DNA of 64,000 nt, from positions 153,251 to 217,250 of the forward strand of contig FMTN01000006.1 of NCBI GenBank assembly GCA_900100095.1, in the 5' to 3' direction. A program made the translations under genes and the position numbers. This DNA comes from Lachnospiraceae bacterium C10. Lineage in GTDB: Bacteria > Bacillota > Clostridia > Lachnospirales > Lachnospiraceae. Positions 52,844-61,384 of this stretch are shown here, piece after piece; the first letter of the stretch is position 1; the number at the start of each line of letters is the position of its first letter. The notes under the pieces are model-generated. The model saw only the letters and a list, made by a program, of their open reading frames with translations. It did not search any database and was not told the origin of the DNA.

Positions 52844-54032
52844 TGTTTTCTTCCTCTTTCTTTGATCTTAATCCGCAGAGTTTATCTACGGATGCTATAA
52901 TTTCCCGGATTTCCGGGACATAATAGTCATGTTCTCTCATCATCCGGTCGATCTCATCACGGTCACTCTTAACAGATGCCGTATTCTCCCGAATGCGTTC
53001 TCTTACAGCCTGACGCCGTACTACAAGGTTATGGTTCACCTCTCTCATGTCTTCTTCGTGAACCAGGGCTGCCGCCTGTCCCAGCCATATTTTGGAATCA
53101 TACAGTCCCAGGGGAGATAACAGCCTCATTAGATAACCGTTCCAATAGGTCAGGTCCTCATCGTCCTGTTCAAACTTCTTCTGCTTCTCCAGAAGGTTCT
53201 CATATTCTACAAACTGATATTCCAGTTCATGCGCACTGCGGACGTGATAACGCTTCTGCTGTGATACAATGGCCTTCGTAACATTGGCGTACTTCATGCG
53301 ACAGACATTCAAAAGCTCAATGGTCTTATTGAGCTGCCTTGTCAATTTACGCTTCTGCCTTGTGCTGTTACTCTGCCACAAAAACAAAAGCAGAGATGCA
53401 AGTGCAGCAATTAATAAAAACAGCTCAAAGTACTTGTCTGTATCAATCCCCATGCCCTCTTTTAATACCAGCAAAAGAACGATCACCGATGCAAACATGA
53501 CAAGAACCAGCAGGGAAATATTCCTTGCATTACGTTTGGCTGCGATTGCATCGTCACGATCCAAAAGGATGCTTCCTTTTTCGGCCTCAAGGGAGTGCAT
53601 TTCACTTTGCACTCTTGCCTGATACCGCTCATTTTCCCGCATACGGACAATCTCTCTTGGCATTTCATCCTCGTATAATTCACAGATATGAAATGCATCA
53701 TCCGATATTGCCTTCGGGGCATTCAAAAAAGCATCCTTCGACTGCCGCGCCTTGTCAATCGCTGCTGCAGCCTTACGGATATCTTTCTCCTGCTCCGGCT
53801 TAAGATTAGAAAGCGTACGAATATCCTGAAGGTACTTTGTCAGAACCCGGTATTCCGCCTTTTCCGCTTCGATCTCCTTCGTGCCGGAAATAATCTGCTC
53901 ACAGGAATCTAAAATATAATGTTCAATTTTCTTTGGATTCTCCCAGTCATCGATCTCTTTGATCCGTTCCATAACGCGCTCAAAGGAGGCAGACTGGGCA
54001 TCATCCTTCTTTTTCTTTTTAAAAAACAGCAT
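52836..54032 (-). CDS. Two-TM coiled-coil protein of the DUF5716/DUF5717 operon
   Basis: 398 residues, not recognised. Two TM segments (about 171-190 and 201-220) with a short extracytoplasmic loop put both ends in the cytoplasm. The N-terminal part (about 1-165) and C-terminal part (about 225-390) are helical and strongly charged, likely coiled coils. The start begins [10 protein letters not shown]. It is 3 bases after the TPR-like gene, and its stop overlaps gltX. A membrane anchor for the Hsp70-like and giant proteins of the operon is a reasonable guess. Confidence 0.65.
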   Translation of the reverse strand: MLFFKKKKKDDAQSASFERVMERIKEIDDWENPKKIEHYILDSCEQIISGTKEIEAEKAEYRVLTKYLQDIRTLSNLKPEQEKDIRKAAAAIDKARQSKDAFLNAPKAISDDAFHICELYEDEMPREIVRMRENERYQARVQSEMHSLEAEKGSILLDRDDAIAAKRNARNISLLVLVMFASVIVLLLVLKEGMGIDTDKYFELFLLIAALASLLLFLWQSNSTRQKRKLTRQLNKTIELLNVCRMKYANVTKAIVSQQKRYHVRSAHELEYQFVEYENLLEKQKKFEQDDEDLTYWNGYLMRLLSPLGLYDSKIWLGQAAALVHEEDMREVNHNLVVRRQAVRERIRENTASVKSDRDEIDRMMREHDYYVPEIREIIASVDKLCGLRSKKEEENNE

Positions 54033-54035
54033 AGG

Positions 54036-54860
54036 CTAAACTCTGCATAGACGATTATAGTCTCTCTTCCAATCACTTACAATACTATTTAAAGCCTTTT
54101 CAAACGTCACGGAATCCTTCTCGTTTTGTTTGAGATTGCTCAGGCTCTCACTAAAATTATTTACATCATCCGAATGAATCGCTGCAGAATAAATCTTTTT
54201 AACCGATTCAATATTTCCCTGCGGAAGATGATATTCCTTTGCCTTCTCTTCAAACCCTTTCTCATCTCCATCGCACCAGAGCGCATAAAACATGCTCATC
54301 ATACTCGTTGTGCGGTTATTCTTCTGATAAGCCGATTCAAAGTATAAGGCTGCTTCATGGAAAAAGAAAAGTTTCGCATAGGCGCTTCCGATATTGTGAC
54401 AGATATCCCCCTTTAACATGCGTGGCGTCTGTTCATCCAAAAGCAGATCCTCATAGGCGTAGATTGCATCCGTTAACCGGCCTTTCTGCATCAAGGCATC
54501 TGCCCGCTTTTTCCTTCGCGCACTCTTGCTGAGTCCGGAATATTCCGAAACAGCAGATACCGTATCCTTGATTTCGACCTGTGTCAGATATGCATTTGAA
54601 GTAAGAACCCGACTCGTCATTAACTGCAACGGCGCCTGTTCTTCGCGAAGCTTCGAAAGCTCCGTTGCAAGAGGCTCGTCCTTTACTTCTTCCCGAATCC
54701 AACGGATGAGATCTTCTCCAAAAAATTCCTCTTCCATCAGATCCACATTGTGATAGATATAATAGCTTAACTCTTCCAGTGAGTATATATTTAAAGATAA
54801 GGCATCAATATAGTAAGGGTTTGCAGCAATCGCATGCTGACAAAGAATTAATTCTCCCAT
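54036..54860 (-). CDS. TPR-like helical protein of the DUF5716/DUF5717 operon
   Basis: 274 residues, not recognised by name. No TM or signal peptide. The middle (about 115-210) fits TPR-like helix pairs: ADALMQKGRLTDAIYAYEDLL, then GDICHNIGSAYAKLFFFHEAALYFESAYQKN. The N-terminus (CQHAIAANPYYIDALSLNIYSLEELSYYIYHNVDLMEEEFF) is a separate helical module. TPR proteins bind peptide tails of partners. It lies 14 bases after the Hsp70-like gene. Confidence 0.65.
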   Translation of the reverse strand: MGELILCQHAIAANPYYIDALSLNIYSLEELSYYIYHNVDLMEEEFFGEDLIRWIREEVKDEPLATELSKLREEQAPLQLMTSRVLTSNAYLTQVEIKDTVSAVSEYSGLSKSARRKKRADALMQKGRLTDAIYAYEDLLLDEQTPRMLKGDICHNIGSAYAKLFFFHEAALYFESAYQKNNRTTSMMSMFYALWCDGDEKGFEEKAKEYHLPQGNIESVKKIYSAAIHSDDVNNFSESLSNLKQNEKDSVTFEKALNSIVSDWKRDYNRLCRV

Positions 54861-54874
54861 TGTGTACTCCTACC

Positions 54875-56116
54875 TTACGCAATACCGATCGTATGTTCCC
54901 ATATTTTACCGGTACTTTTAGCAAGTTCTCCAAAGCCAAGATCCCGGATAACAAGTTTTACTTCCTTATCCGAAAGAGGGGTCGCACTGATCCGAAGTCT
55001 TGTCAAACGGTTTTCTCTCTTTGGAAGGTCATTCAGTTCCAGTACTTCCACGGTAGCTCTCCGGCTTTCCGGTCTTTGAATCCAGCATTCAAATTCCGGA
55101 CTACCGTCTAAAATCACCTCGCACTCACCCTTTTCTTCGTACCAGCTTTCTCCGGCTGATATCAGGTTCACAAACTCCATGTGACTTGACGACAGGACCT
55201 TCAGAGAAACGTTCAGCTTAAGCTCGTTATCTCCGATGTAGGTATATGGCCATTTTTCATTGCCGTCCTTGATATAGCCGGCATAGCAGGCTCCTTTGGA
55301 ATATAGATTTTTACCGAGGAAGACCTTGCGACCGCGACACAGGGTGGCAAGAGAATGTTTCATCCAGTCGCCGTCAAATCCGTCTCCTGTCAAATAGACA
55401 CCTGAGATCGTCTGGCCTTCGAAGTCTTTTTGCAAAAACTGATCAAAGTCGTAATCCAGCTTTTCGCCCTCAAAGGCTCTTACCCCCTCCTCCAGCTGTA
55501 TGAGCTGCGGTGTCGTATGGGTGTTTCGCTTCATAAGACAATGATAGAGCTTCGTACCGGTATAATCGTAGAGCATGACATCATGGAGGAAAACTCTCGA
55601 ATCCTGGTTTAAAACGTAGTAATAGAAGGTCTCCCGGTGATCCACAACGATCAGATTCTTTGAAGGTATGCCAAGGCGGTTTGCAACCGAAGTCAGAAGC
55701 TCCACTTCCTGAAGCGTAACATCAGGCAAAGCCACAATAAGCTTTGCAATCGGACGATTGGCATACATCTGCTGAGCCATAACAAGAAGCCGGTTCAGAT
55801 AGATAAAAAGCAGCTCTTCTCCCTGGTACATCTGCTGATCGACTAAAATCTTATTCTCTCCAAGTGCCTTCTCCCACAGATTTTCAACCAGTTCCGCTTC
55901 ATGGTTTGCTGCCTTTTTCCTTGCATCTGCACCAAAGAACCACTGTCCGACCCCATGGCGCTTTGCCAGGGACAACGGGATACAATAATTATCCTCTCCC
56001 ATAACCGTTGAGAAGGTCACCGGCTCTGTCATATTACGGGAATAATAGCTTAAGACCACATGGTCCTTACATAAATCAATTCCCAGATATATTCCTGATT
56101 GTTTCTTATTCTCCAT
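54875..56116 (-). CDS. Divergent Hsp70/actin-fold protein (DUF5716-like)
   Basis: 413 residues. I recall the family as DUF5716. The chain reads like a short Hsp70: phosphate-1 strand-turn YLGIDLCKDHVVLSY (10-24), HRETFYYYVLNQ (160-171) in the position of the connecting helix, phosphate-2-like VMLYDYTGTKL (180-190), and the adenosine-motif-like GVYLTGDGFDGDW (239-251). A C-terminal beta-sandwich (about 300-413) parallels the substrate-binding domain. The nucleotide motifs are altered (no GTT after the first Asp), so ATP use is uncertain. It lies 10 bases after the giant gene. Confidence 0.7.
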   Translation of the reverse strand: MENKKQSGIYLGIDLCKDHVVLSYYSRNMTEPVTFSTVMGEDNYCIPLSLAKRHGVGQWFFGADARKKAANHEAELVENLWEKALGENKILVDQQMYQGEELLFIYLNRLLVMAQQMYANRPIAKLIVALPDVTLQEVELLTSVANRLGIPSKNLIVVDHRETFYYYVLNQDSRVFLHDVMLYDYTGTKLYHCLMKRNTHTTPQLIQLEEGVRAFEGEKLDYDFDQFLQKDFEGQTISGVYLTGDGFDGDWMKHSLATLCRGRKVFLGKNLYSKGACYAGYIKDGNEKWPYTYIGDNELKLNVSLKVLSSSHMEFVNLISAGESWYEEKGECEVILDGSPEFECWIQRPESRRATVEVLELNDLPKRENRLTRLRISATPLSDKEVKLVIRDLGFGELAKSTGKIWEHTIGIA

Positions 56117-56126
56117 ATGTTATATC

Positions 56127-59100
56127 CTACAAAACGGGAAATAAATCTCGCGCAGCCGAATCGAGCATATAGTATTCCTTCATCTCTTTTACAAGCTGCT
56201 GATAGTTTTGATACAAAAGGTCGCTTTCCATCCGGTTGATCCTTCCGTAGCGGCTTCCTTTCCCATGATCAATCACATCCATGTATACCATGGAATCCTC
56301 TTTTAAAATTTCATGATCATCGGCTGTTACAATTTTGTATTTTAATGTCTCTCCAAAGAACAGTACAAATTCGCGAACGTAAACCCCGTCGTACATCTCT
56401 GTCAGTTCCAAGGTTTCCTCTTTCCCATCCTTTGTAACAATAATCTGTAATCGAAGTCCTCTCTTACCATGGTATTCCGCAAACAGTTTATCATACAGAT
56501 GAAAATGTATGACAAGCCTTGGATCCATGGTCCGGTAGAAGGAGAAATACTGCCCCTTTAGCACACTTTCCCGTACAAGGTCTGACAGTAATTTATATTC
56601 CTCTTTCTCTTCAAGGGTTCCTTTCCCGGATAAATATTTCATCAAGGCAACCCGGCAAGTATCATTGAGTAAAACGCCGCGCCGGTGAAGCTCACTTAAC
56701 ATCTCGATCACTTCCGGATCCAGGGATTGATTCTTCGTAAGATACAGGCGGGCGGAATAGGTAAGATACGCCTCCTGAAGCATACGGTTCACATTTCCCT
56801 TGCGGTACATGCTAAAGATTTCCGGTGCCTTTTCATAGTAGCTTCCCTCGTAAATCATCTGAATCAGAATGCGCTCTGCCAGATCATGCACGTGAAGCTG
56901 ACGGGCCAGTGCATACTGGAAAACCATAATCATGGTCTTCGTCGGTCCGGTATAATAGGTCGTCAGATAATCCAGAAGCTGTTCGTCTGACAGGAAATGC
57001 TCCAGCAAATAAGCCGCCAGCTTTACAAGGAAATCATCCACTTCACGGGAACGACGGATACTGCCGCTGACCAAATGCAACAGCTGATTCATCGGCACCT
57101 GAAGGCCATTGATCCTACGAAGGGCCTTTAAGGCCAGATCAAATCTCTCGTGCGTGATTAGCTGTTCCATAATCTCAAGTCGTAAAAAGGACGAAGCCTT
57201 GACCGGATCCATGGACATAATGGAAGGAGCGATCTCTTCAAGCTTTTGGAATCGCTTCAATACCCGGATGAATAGAGGAACGTAGGCATCGGTATACTCT
57301 TTCGATAACCTTTTGTCCTTAAAAAAAGAGAAGATCGATGTCACATCTCCGATGGAAAAATCCTCTTCCTGTTTCTTGTCCTTTAAATCGTGAAGGAAAT
57401 AATTGTAATCGTCCTTCGCAAGCTTACGAAGGCGGTTATAGTTATCCTCTCCCGAAAGCAGCGGTTCAAGATAAAAATCATCCTCTCCGCAAAGAATACC
57501 ATTTCCGGTATCCAGAACAAAACGGAGATTGGACGATGAAGCGGAGACATAGGCCGTGTGATTCTTTAATTCTACAATCTGCGGCTCTTCAAACCGTTCA
57601 TCAAATACAAAGAGCCGTCCCTTCACCTCTTTCAGGCAAATCAGCTTTTTAACGAAGAAAAGCTGTCCCAAATTGCTAGACTCTTCCTCGTCGATAAATC
57701 CCCGACTGATCAGATCCTGATACAAAATCGCAAGATTATCATCCATCCGAAGCTGATGCATCTGCTCCAACGCAAAACGCTCCATCTGCTTTTGATATGC
57801 TTCATAAATCTTCGGATGCGAATTCTTATAGATTACCACATTGGCATATAAAAAGGCCCTTCTGTCGTAAGGAAGTCTGTTTTCAAAAGAAAAATACATC
57901 AGAAGCAGTCTCGGAAGCTTTTGTGTGTCGGACTCTTTCAAGCAGTATAAATAAGCTTCAAACAGGCCACTGAGCTTCTTTTCCTTTTCAATCCCAAGAA
58001 GATACCACTTGGCATAACGCTCACCGATACAACGGCATCGAAGCAGATAGGATAAGATCTCATCCAACAGATCATCGGAAGGCATCTGCTCATACAGGCT
58101 GGTTACAAAACGAAAAATACTCTTGGAAAAAACCCTCTCCTGCACAAGGCATTTCGGAATCTGAATCGCCAGATTATCTGAGATTGCATGATGACGAACA
58201 CCAAACCATAATACGCGCAGGCTGATGGAATCCAATTCACGCAAGAGGAACGGATCCTGGCGCAGTACATCCAGAGCTTCCACGTATAAAATCGGAGAGT
58301 CTATACCGCTACGGATCCACTGCCATATATCTTTTAACTTCCGTCTTGTATCAGTGAGATATTCCACGCGCAAAAACAAAAGGAACCAGAACAGTCTCAT
58401 GTCCTCCGGATGCTGACGGAAGATTCCCTCAATCTCACCTGTCAGGCGGTCAACATAGCTGACCTCCGGCTCAATCAAAGTACACAGATATAAAAGATAG
58501 GCCCATTCAAAGCTACTTTTGTCTTCAATTACCTTCTTTAAGTCTGAGATAATCCAAAGTCCTTCCTGCCTCCGCCCGGAGACAATCAGAGCCTGTGCTT
58601 TGTATAACTGCGAAAAAACTTCCGACGGATCTTCCACCAGACGCTTGTTCATGGAACGAATCACATCCTCGCTCCAGTCTCCCATGGTCATCTGATTCAG
58701 ACGAAAGGAAAGATAATTGGATACAAGAGAAACTTTTTTCTCCTTCTCCGCCAGCGTCTTTTGGTTATGGCGCTCATCCTTCGCATAGGTGGAGGCTGTA
58801 ATGGTAAGTTTCTCATGGAATCCCGGTCCGTCAAAACAAATCGTGGACGCATTCATTCCCTCATGGAGACGGTCCGCATGAATGTAATAAGACAGTTCCA
58901 TGCTCTGCCCCATAAAAAAGTCCGGTGTGATATCCGAAGACTCTAATGTGAGAAAGCTATCTTCCTCAAGAACGGTTGCCTTGACATGGAAAAATCCCCA
59001 GGTATTTCTGGTGATATTGATCTTCTCTTTTTGATTCTCCGTTATATGATAAAAAACGGTCTGACCCGGGAATACATGGAGCTTGACCATATCCTTAACC

Positions 59101-59660
59101 CCGGTCTGTGACAGAAAATGCTCCATACTCTCGTAGGTTGCACCAACAGAGGAAAGCAAAGAACGATATAAAAGAACATGTTCCTTTGCAACATTCTTTA
59201 CAAAATCCATAAATTCAGAAGATGAAAAAAGTGCAAGAGCATCTCTGCTTCTCTCTTTTGCAAGCTGCGCAAAGTCCGATAAATTCGTAAAGTCGTAGGA
59301 GCCTACATGCCCCCTCTTCTCAGAAACAGCGATTTCCACAGGAAGTTCTGCTGTCTGTCCGGCGCAAACCACATGAAAACTGCCGCAAAGCTTCTCTCCC
59401 GGAAGAAAATCCGCTGTGGGAGCATGGAAACGAATGGTCACGCTTTCGCTGTCGAAATCAGGATTCTCTACGGTAATATACGGGTTTGACGAATAGACGA
59501 TTCCCCTCAAAGAACCGCCACCTGTCGTCTGAATCACAAAGGAACCTTTTGCCTCCTGACCCTGACCAACCTCTATATGTACTTTATCTCGATCAAATTC
59601 GATTCCGTATAGCACTTCATCAAAGCGATCTTCTGATATTCTGTAGATCCTCTTACGCAA
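56127..59660 (-). CDS. Giant beta-sandwich and helical-repeat protein (DUF5717-like)
   Basis: 1177 residues from TTG at 59660 (SD AGGAG, 6 bases before). I recall the family as DUF5717. Two immunoglobulin-like beta-sandwich regions appear in about the first 310 residues (first: GSFVIQTTGGGSLRGIVYSSNPYITV; second around VFPGQTVFYHITE). A long run of alpha-helical repeats follows (about 330-1000), and a beta domain ends the chain. No signal peptide or TM. No catalytic motif is visible. It opens the operon and is likely the scaffold of the machine. Confidence 0.7.
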   Translation of the reverse strand: MRKRIYRISEDRFDEVLYGIEFDRDKVHIEVGQGQEAKGSFVIQTTGGGSLRGIVYSSNPYITVENPDFDSESVTIRFHAPTADFLPGEKLCGSFHVVCAGQTAELPVEIAVSEKRGHVGSYDFTNLSDFAQLAKERSRDALALFSSSEFMDFVKNVAKEHVLLYRSLLSSVGATYESMEHFLSQTGVKDMVKLHVFPGQTVFYHITENQKEKINITRNTWGFFHVKATVLEEDSFLTLESSDITPDFFMGQSMELSYYIHADRLHEGMNASTICFDGPGFHEKLTITASTYAKDERHNQKTLAEKEKKVSLVSNYLSFRLNQMTMGDWSEDVIRSMNKRLVEDPSEVFSQLYKAQALIVSGRRQEGLWIISDLKKVIEDKSSFEWAYLLYLCTLIEPEVSYVDRLTGEIEGIFRQHPEDMRLFWFLLFLRVEYLTDTRRKLKDIWQWIRSGIDSPILYVEALDVLRQDPFLLRELDSISLRVLWFGVRHHAISDNLAIQIPKCLVQERVFSKSIFRFVTSLYEQMPSDDLLDEILSYLLRCRCIGERYAKWYLLGIEKEKKLSGLFEAYLYCLKESDTQKLPRLLLMYFSFENRLPYDRRAFLYANVVIYKNSHPKIYEAYQKQMERFALEQMHQLRMDDNLAILYQDLISRGFIDEEESSNLGQLFFVKKLICLKEVKGRLFVFDERFEEPQIVELKNHTAYVSASSSNLRFVLDTGNGILCGEDDFYLEPLLSGEDNYNRLRKLAKDDYNYFLHDLKDKKQEEDFSIGDVTSIFSFFKDKRLSKEYTDAYVPLFIRVLKRFQKLEEIAPSIMSMDPVKASSFLRLEIMEQLITHERFDLALKALRRINGLQVPMNQLLHLVSGSIRRSREVDDFLVKLAAYLLEHFLSDEQLLDYLTTYYTGPTKTMIMVFQYALARQLHVHDLAERILIQMIYEGSYYEKAPEIFSMYRKGNVNRMLQEAYLTYSARLYLTKNQSLDPEVIEMLSELHRRGVLLNDTCRVALMKYLSGKGTLEEKEEYKLLSDLVRESVLKGQYFSFYRTMDPRLVIHFHLYDKLFAEYHGKRGLRLQIIVTKDGKEETLELTEMYDGVYVREFVLFFGETLKYKIVTADDHEILKEDSMVYMDVIDHGKGSRYGRINRMESDLLYQNYQQLVKEMKEYYMLDSAARDLFPVL

Positions 59661-59713
59661 AAAATACTCCTGCCCTTCTACTTAATCGAAACAACCTTAC
59701 ATAGGCCTAAAGA

Positions 59714-59741
59714 TTGCATTTTAATCATAAAAAGCTATAAT
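59714..59741 (+). promoter_or_regulatory. Promoter of the aminotransferase gene
   Basis: TTGCAT (59714-59719), 16 bases, consensus TATAAT (59736-59741). The start near 59748 leaves a leader of about 45 bases with the SD AAGGAGG. Confidence 0.75.
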
Positions 59742-59743
59742 AA

Positions 59744-59772
59744 ATTATAAACGTTTTACCTGCTTTTATCAA
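59744..59772 (-). promoter_or_regulatory. Promoter of the DUF5717/DUF5716 operon
   Basis: On the minus strand TTGATA (59767-59772), 17 bases, consensus TATAAT (59744-59749). It faces away from, and overlaps, the aminotransferase promoter; the two -10 boxes are 2 bases apart. Confidence 0.75.
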
Positions 59773-59792
59773 TCTTTTGACAAGGAGGGAGT

Positions 59793-60887
59793 ATGATCCG
59801 ACACAAAGACCATTTTCATGGTAGCGACCTTGAGAAAATCGAAAAAATGTATTCCATCAAAAAAGAGGAGATTGTCAGCTTTTCCGCTAACGTAAACCCA
59901 CTGGGTATTTCGCCTAAGCTTGAACAGGACCTTTCCTCTCATATACATGCAATTGAGAGTTATCCGGACAGAGAATACACGCAGCTTAAAGCCTCCATTG
60001 CAGCCTACGCAAAGGCCGATCCGTCACAGATCATTGTTGGAAACGGATCCACTGAGCTTATCTCACTTTTCATTCAGATTACTTCACCAAAGCGCGCCCT
60101 GATTTTAGGACCGACCTATTCTGAATACGAACGCGAGATTTCTCTTTTCGGAGGTAGAACCAGCTATTTCCCGCTAAACGATAAGAACTACTTCCAGCTG
60201 GATATTAACGAGCTTATTTCACGCTTGAACGATACACTGGATCTTCTTGTGTTATGTAATCCAAACAATCCGACATCCACCGCCATCACCTCTTCGGATA
60301 TGCGTAAAATACTGGATGCATGTAAGATTCATGACATCTATGTGATGGTAGATGAAACCTATGTAGAATTTGCTCCTGAAATGGACAAGATCACATCGGT
60401 TCCTTTGACCGAAGACTATAACAACCTGATCATTCTTCGTGGAACCAGCAAATTTTACGCTGCACCGGGACTTCGTCTTGGATATGCCATCACGGATAAT
60501 GAATACCTGCTGAAGGAGATTCATCAGAAAAAGAATCCATGGATGATTTCTTCTCTTGCAGAAGAAGCCGGTAAGATTATGTTCTCTGACACGGAGTACA
60601 TCCAGGCTACAAGGGAACTTATTTCCACTGAACGCGAACGTTTATACCAGATTTTCCGCGAATCCGGAAAGTTCACGCCTTTCTATCCTTCCGCAAACTT
60701 TATGTTGCTTCGCATTGAGGATAAAAAGGAAGACAGTCATTCCCTCTTTGAACGTTGTATCAAAGAAAAGATGATGATTCGGGACTGCCGCACCTTCCCG
60801 TTCCTTTCCGATCGCTATATCCGCATCTGCTTTATGAAGCCAGAGGATAACGACCGTCTGGTAAAAGTTCTTCTTGGAAAACATTAA
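59793..60887 (+). CDS. PLP-dependent aminotransferase, HisC/CobD type
   Basis: 364 residues, fold type I aminotransferase class II. The N-terminus FSANVNPLGISPKLEQDL is typical of CobD/HisC-like enzymes; the PLP Lys is in RGTSKFYAAPGLRLGYA, and LCNPNNPTS and MVDETYVEF supply the other PLP contacts. It is either histidinol-phosphate aminotransferase or L-threonine-O-3-phosphate decarboxylase; no his or cob genes are near, so the substrate is open. It starts the plus-strand unit divergent from the giant-protein operon and ends at a strong terminator. Confidence 0.88.
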   Translation: MIRHKDHFHGSDLEKIEKMYSIKKEEIVSFSANVNPLGISPKLEQDLSSHIHAIESYPDREYTQLKASIAAYAKADPSQIIVGNGSTELISLFIQITSPKRALILGPTYSEYEREISLFGGRTSYFPLNDKNYFQLDINELISRLNDTLDLLVLCNPNNPTSTAITSSDMRKILDACKIHDIYVMVDETYVEFAPEMDKITSVPLTEDYNNLIILRGTSKFYAAPGLRLGYAITDNEYLLKEIHQKKNPWMISSLAEEAGKIMFSDTEYIQATRELISTERERLYQIFRESGKFTPFYPSANFMLLRIEDKKEDSHSLFERCIKEKMMIRDCRTFPFLSDRYIRICFMKPEDNDRLVKVLLGKH

Positions 60888-60904
60888 TCGGTACATAAAA
60901 GAAG

Positions 60905-60934
60905 TGGCGTGAAAACAGTATTGTTTTCACGCCA
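60905..60934. terminator. Bidirectional terminator between the aminotransferase and yajC
   Basis: Perfect 13-bp stem (60905-60917 with 60922-60934) with loop GTAT, followed by TTTTC on the plus strand and CTTCTTTT on the minus strand. It serves the two converging genes. Confidence 0.88.
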
Positions 60935-60952
60935 TTTTCAGCTTAAATGATA

Positions 60953-61291
60953 TTATTTCTTATCTTTTGACTCCTCGGAAGAAGCTGCATCCTCAGGCTT
61001 TTCTACTGCTGCAACAGCACTCTTCTGCATTGGAATACGACAGTTCTTGTTGGAACCGAATTCTACGATCAGTGTATCGTCGTCGATATCAATTACAACA
61101 CCGTAAAAACCACTGGTTGTAAGAATGGTATCGCCAACAGCAAGAGAATTAAGAAGTGCATTCTTTGCATTCTGCTCTTTCCTCTGTGGACGAATCATAA
61201 AGAAGTACATAAAAACAAAAAGAATCACGATCCATACAATCATGATGAGTCCGCTACCACTCTGTGCGCCTGTTAAAAATAATGAATTCAT
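60953..61291 (-). CDS. yajC: Preprotein translocase accessory protein YajC
   Basis: 112 residues from the ATG at 61291 (SD AGGAGGA); a longer in-frame start upstream would include the SD and is rejected. One TM (about 15-35) is followed by the YajC signature FFMIRPQRKEQNAKNALLNSLAVGDTILTTSGFYGVV. It joins SecDF at the translocon. It follows tgt in order, as often seen, and is read from its own promoter. Confidence 0.94.
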   Translation of the reverse strand: MNSLFLTGAQSGSGLIMIVWIVILFVFMYFFMIRPQRKEQNAKNALLNSLAVGDTILTTSGFYGVVIDIDDDTLIVEFGSNKNCRIPMQKSAVAAVEKPEDAASSEESKDKK

Positions 61292-61331
61292 TTGAAGTCC
61301 TCCTAAAACTAATCTCCCTGCATTTCGCAGC

Positions 61332-61349
61332 GCTAGAATACATTCTAGC
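61332..61349. promoter_or_regulatory. Palindrome over the yajC -10 and start site
   Basis: Eight-base arms GCTAGAAT/ATTCTAGC separated by two bases. It covers the -10 box and the predicted start, the place of a repressor operator. Confidence 0.4.
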
Positions 61350-61370
61350 TGAAAAGGATACATCTGGCAA
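61342..61370 (-). promoter_or_regulatory. Promoter of yajC
   Basis: On the minus strand TTGCCA (61365-61370), 17 bases, TAGAAT (61342-61347), in the 93-base gap after tgt. Confidence 0.65.
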
Positions 61371-61384
61371 GATAATTACTTTTA

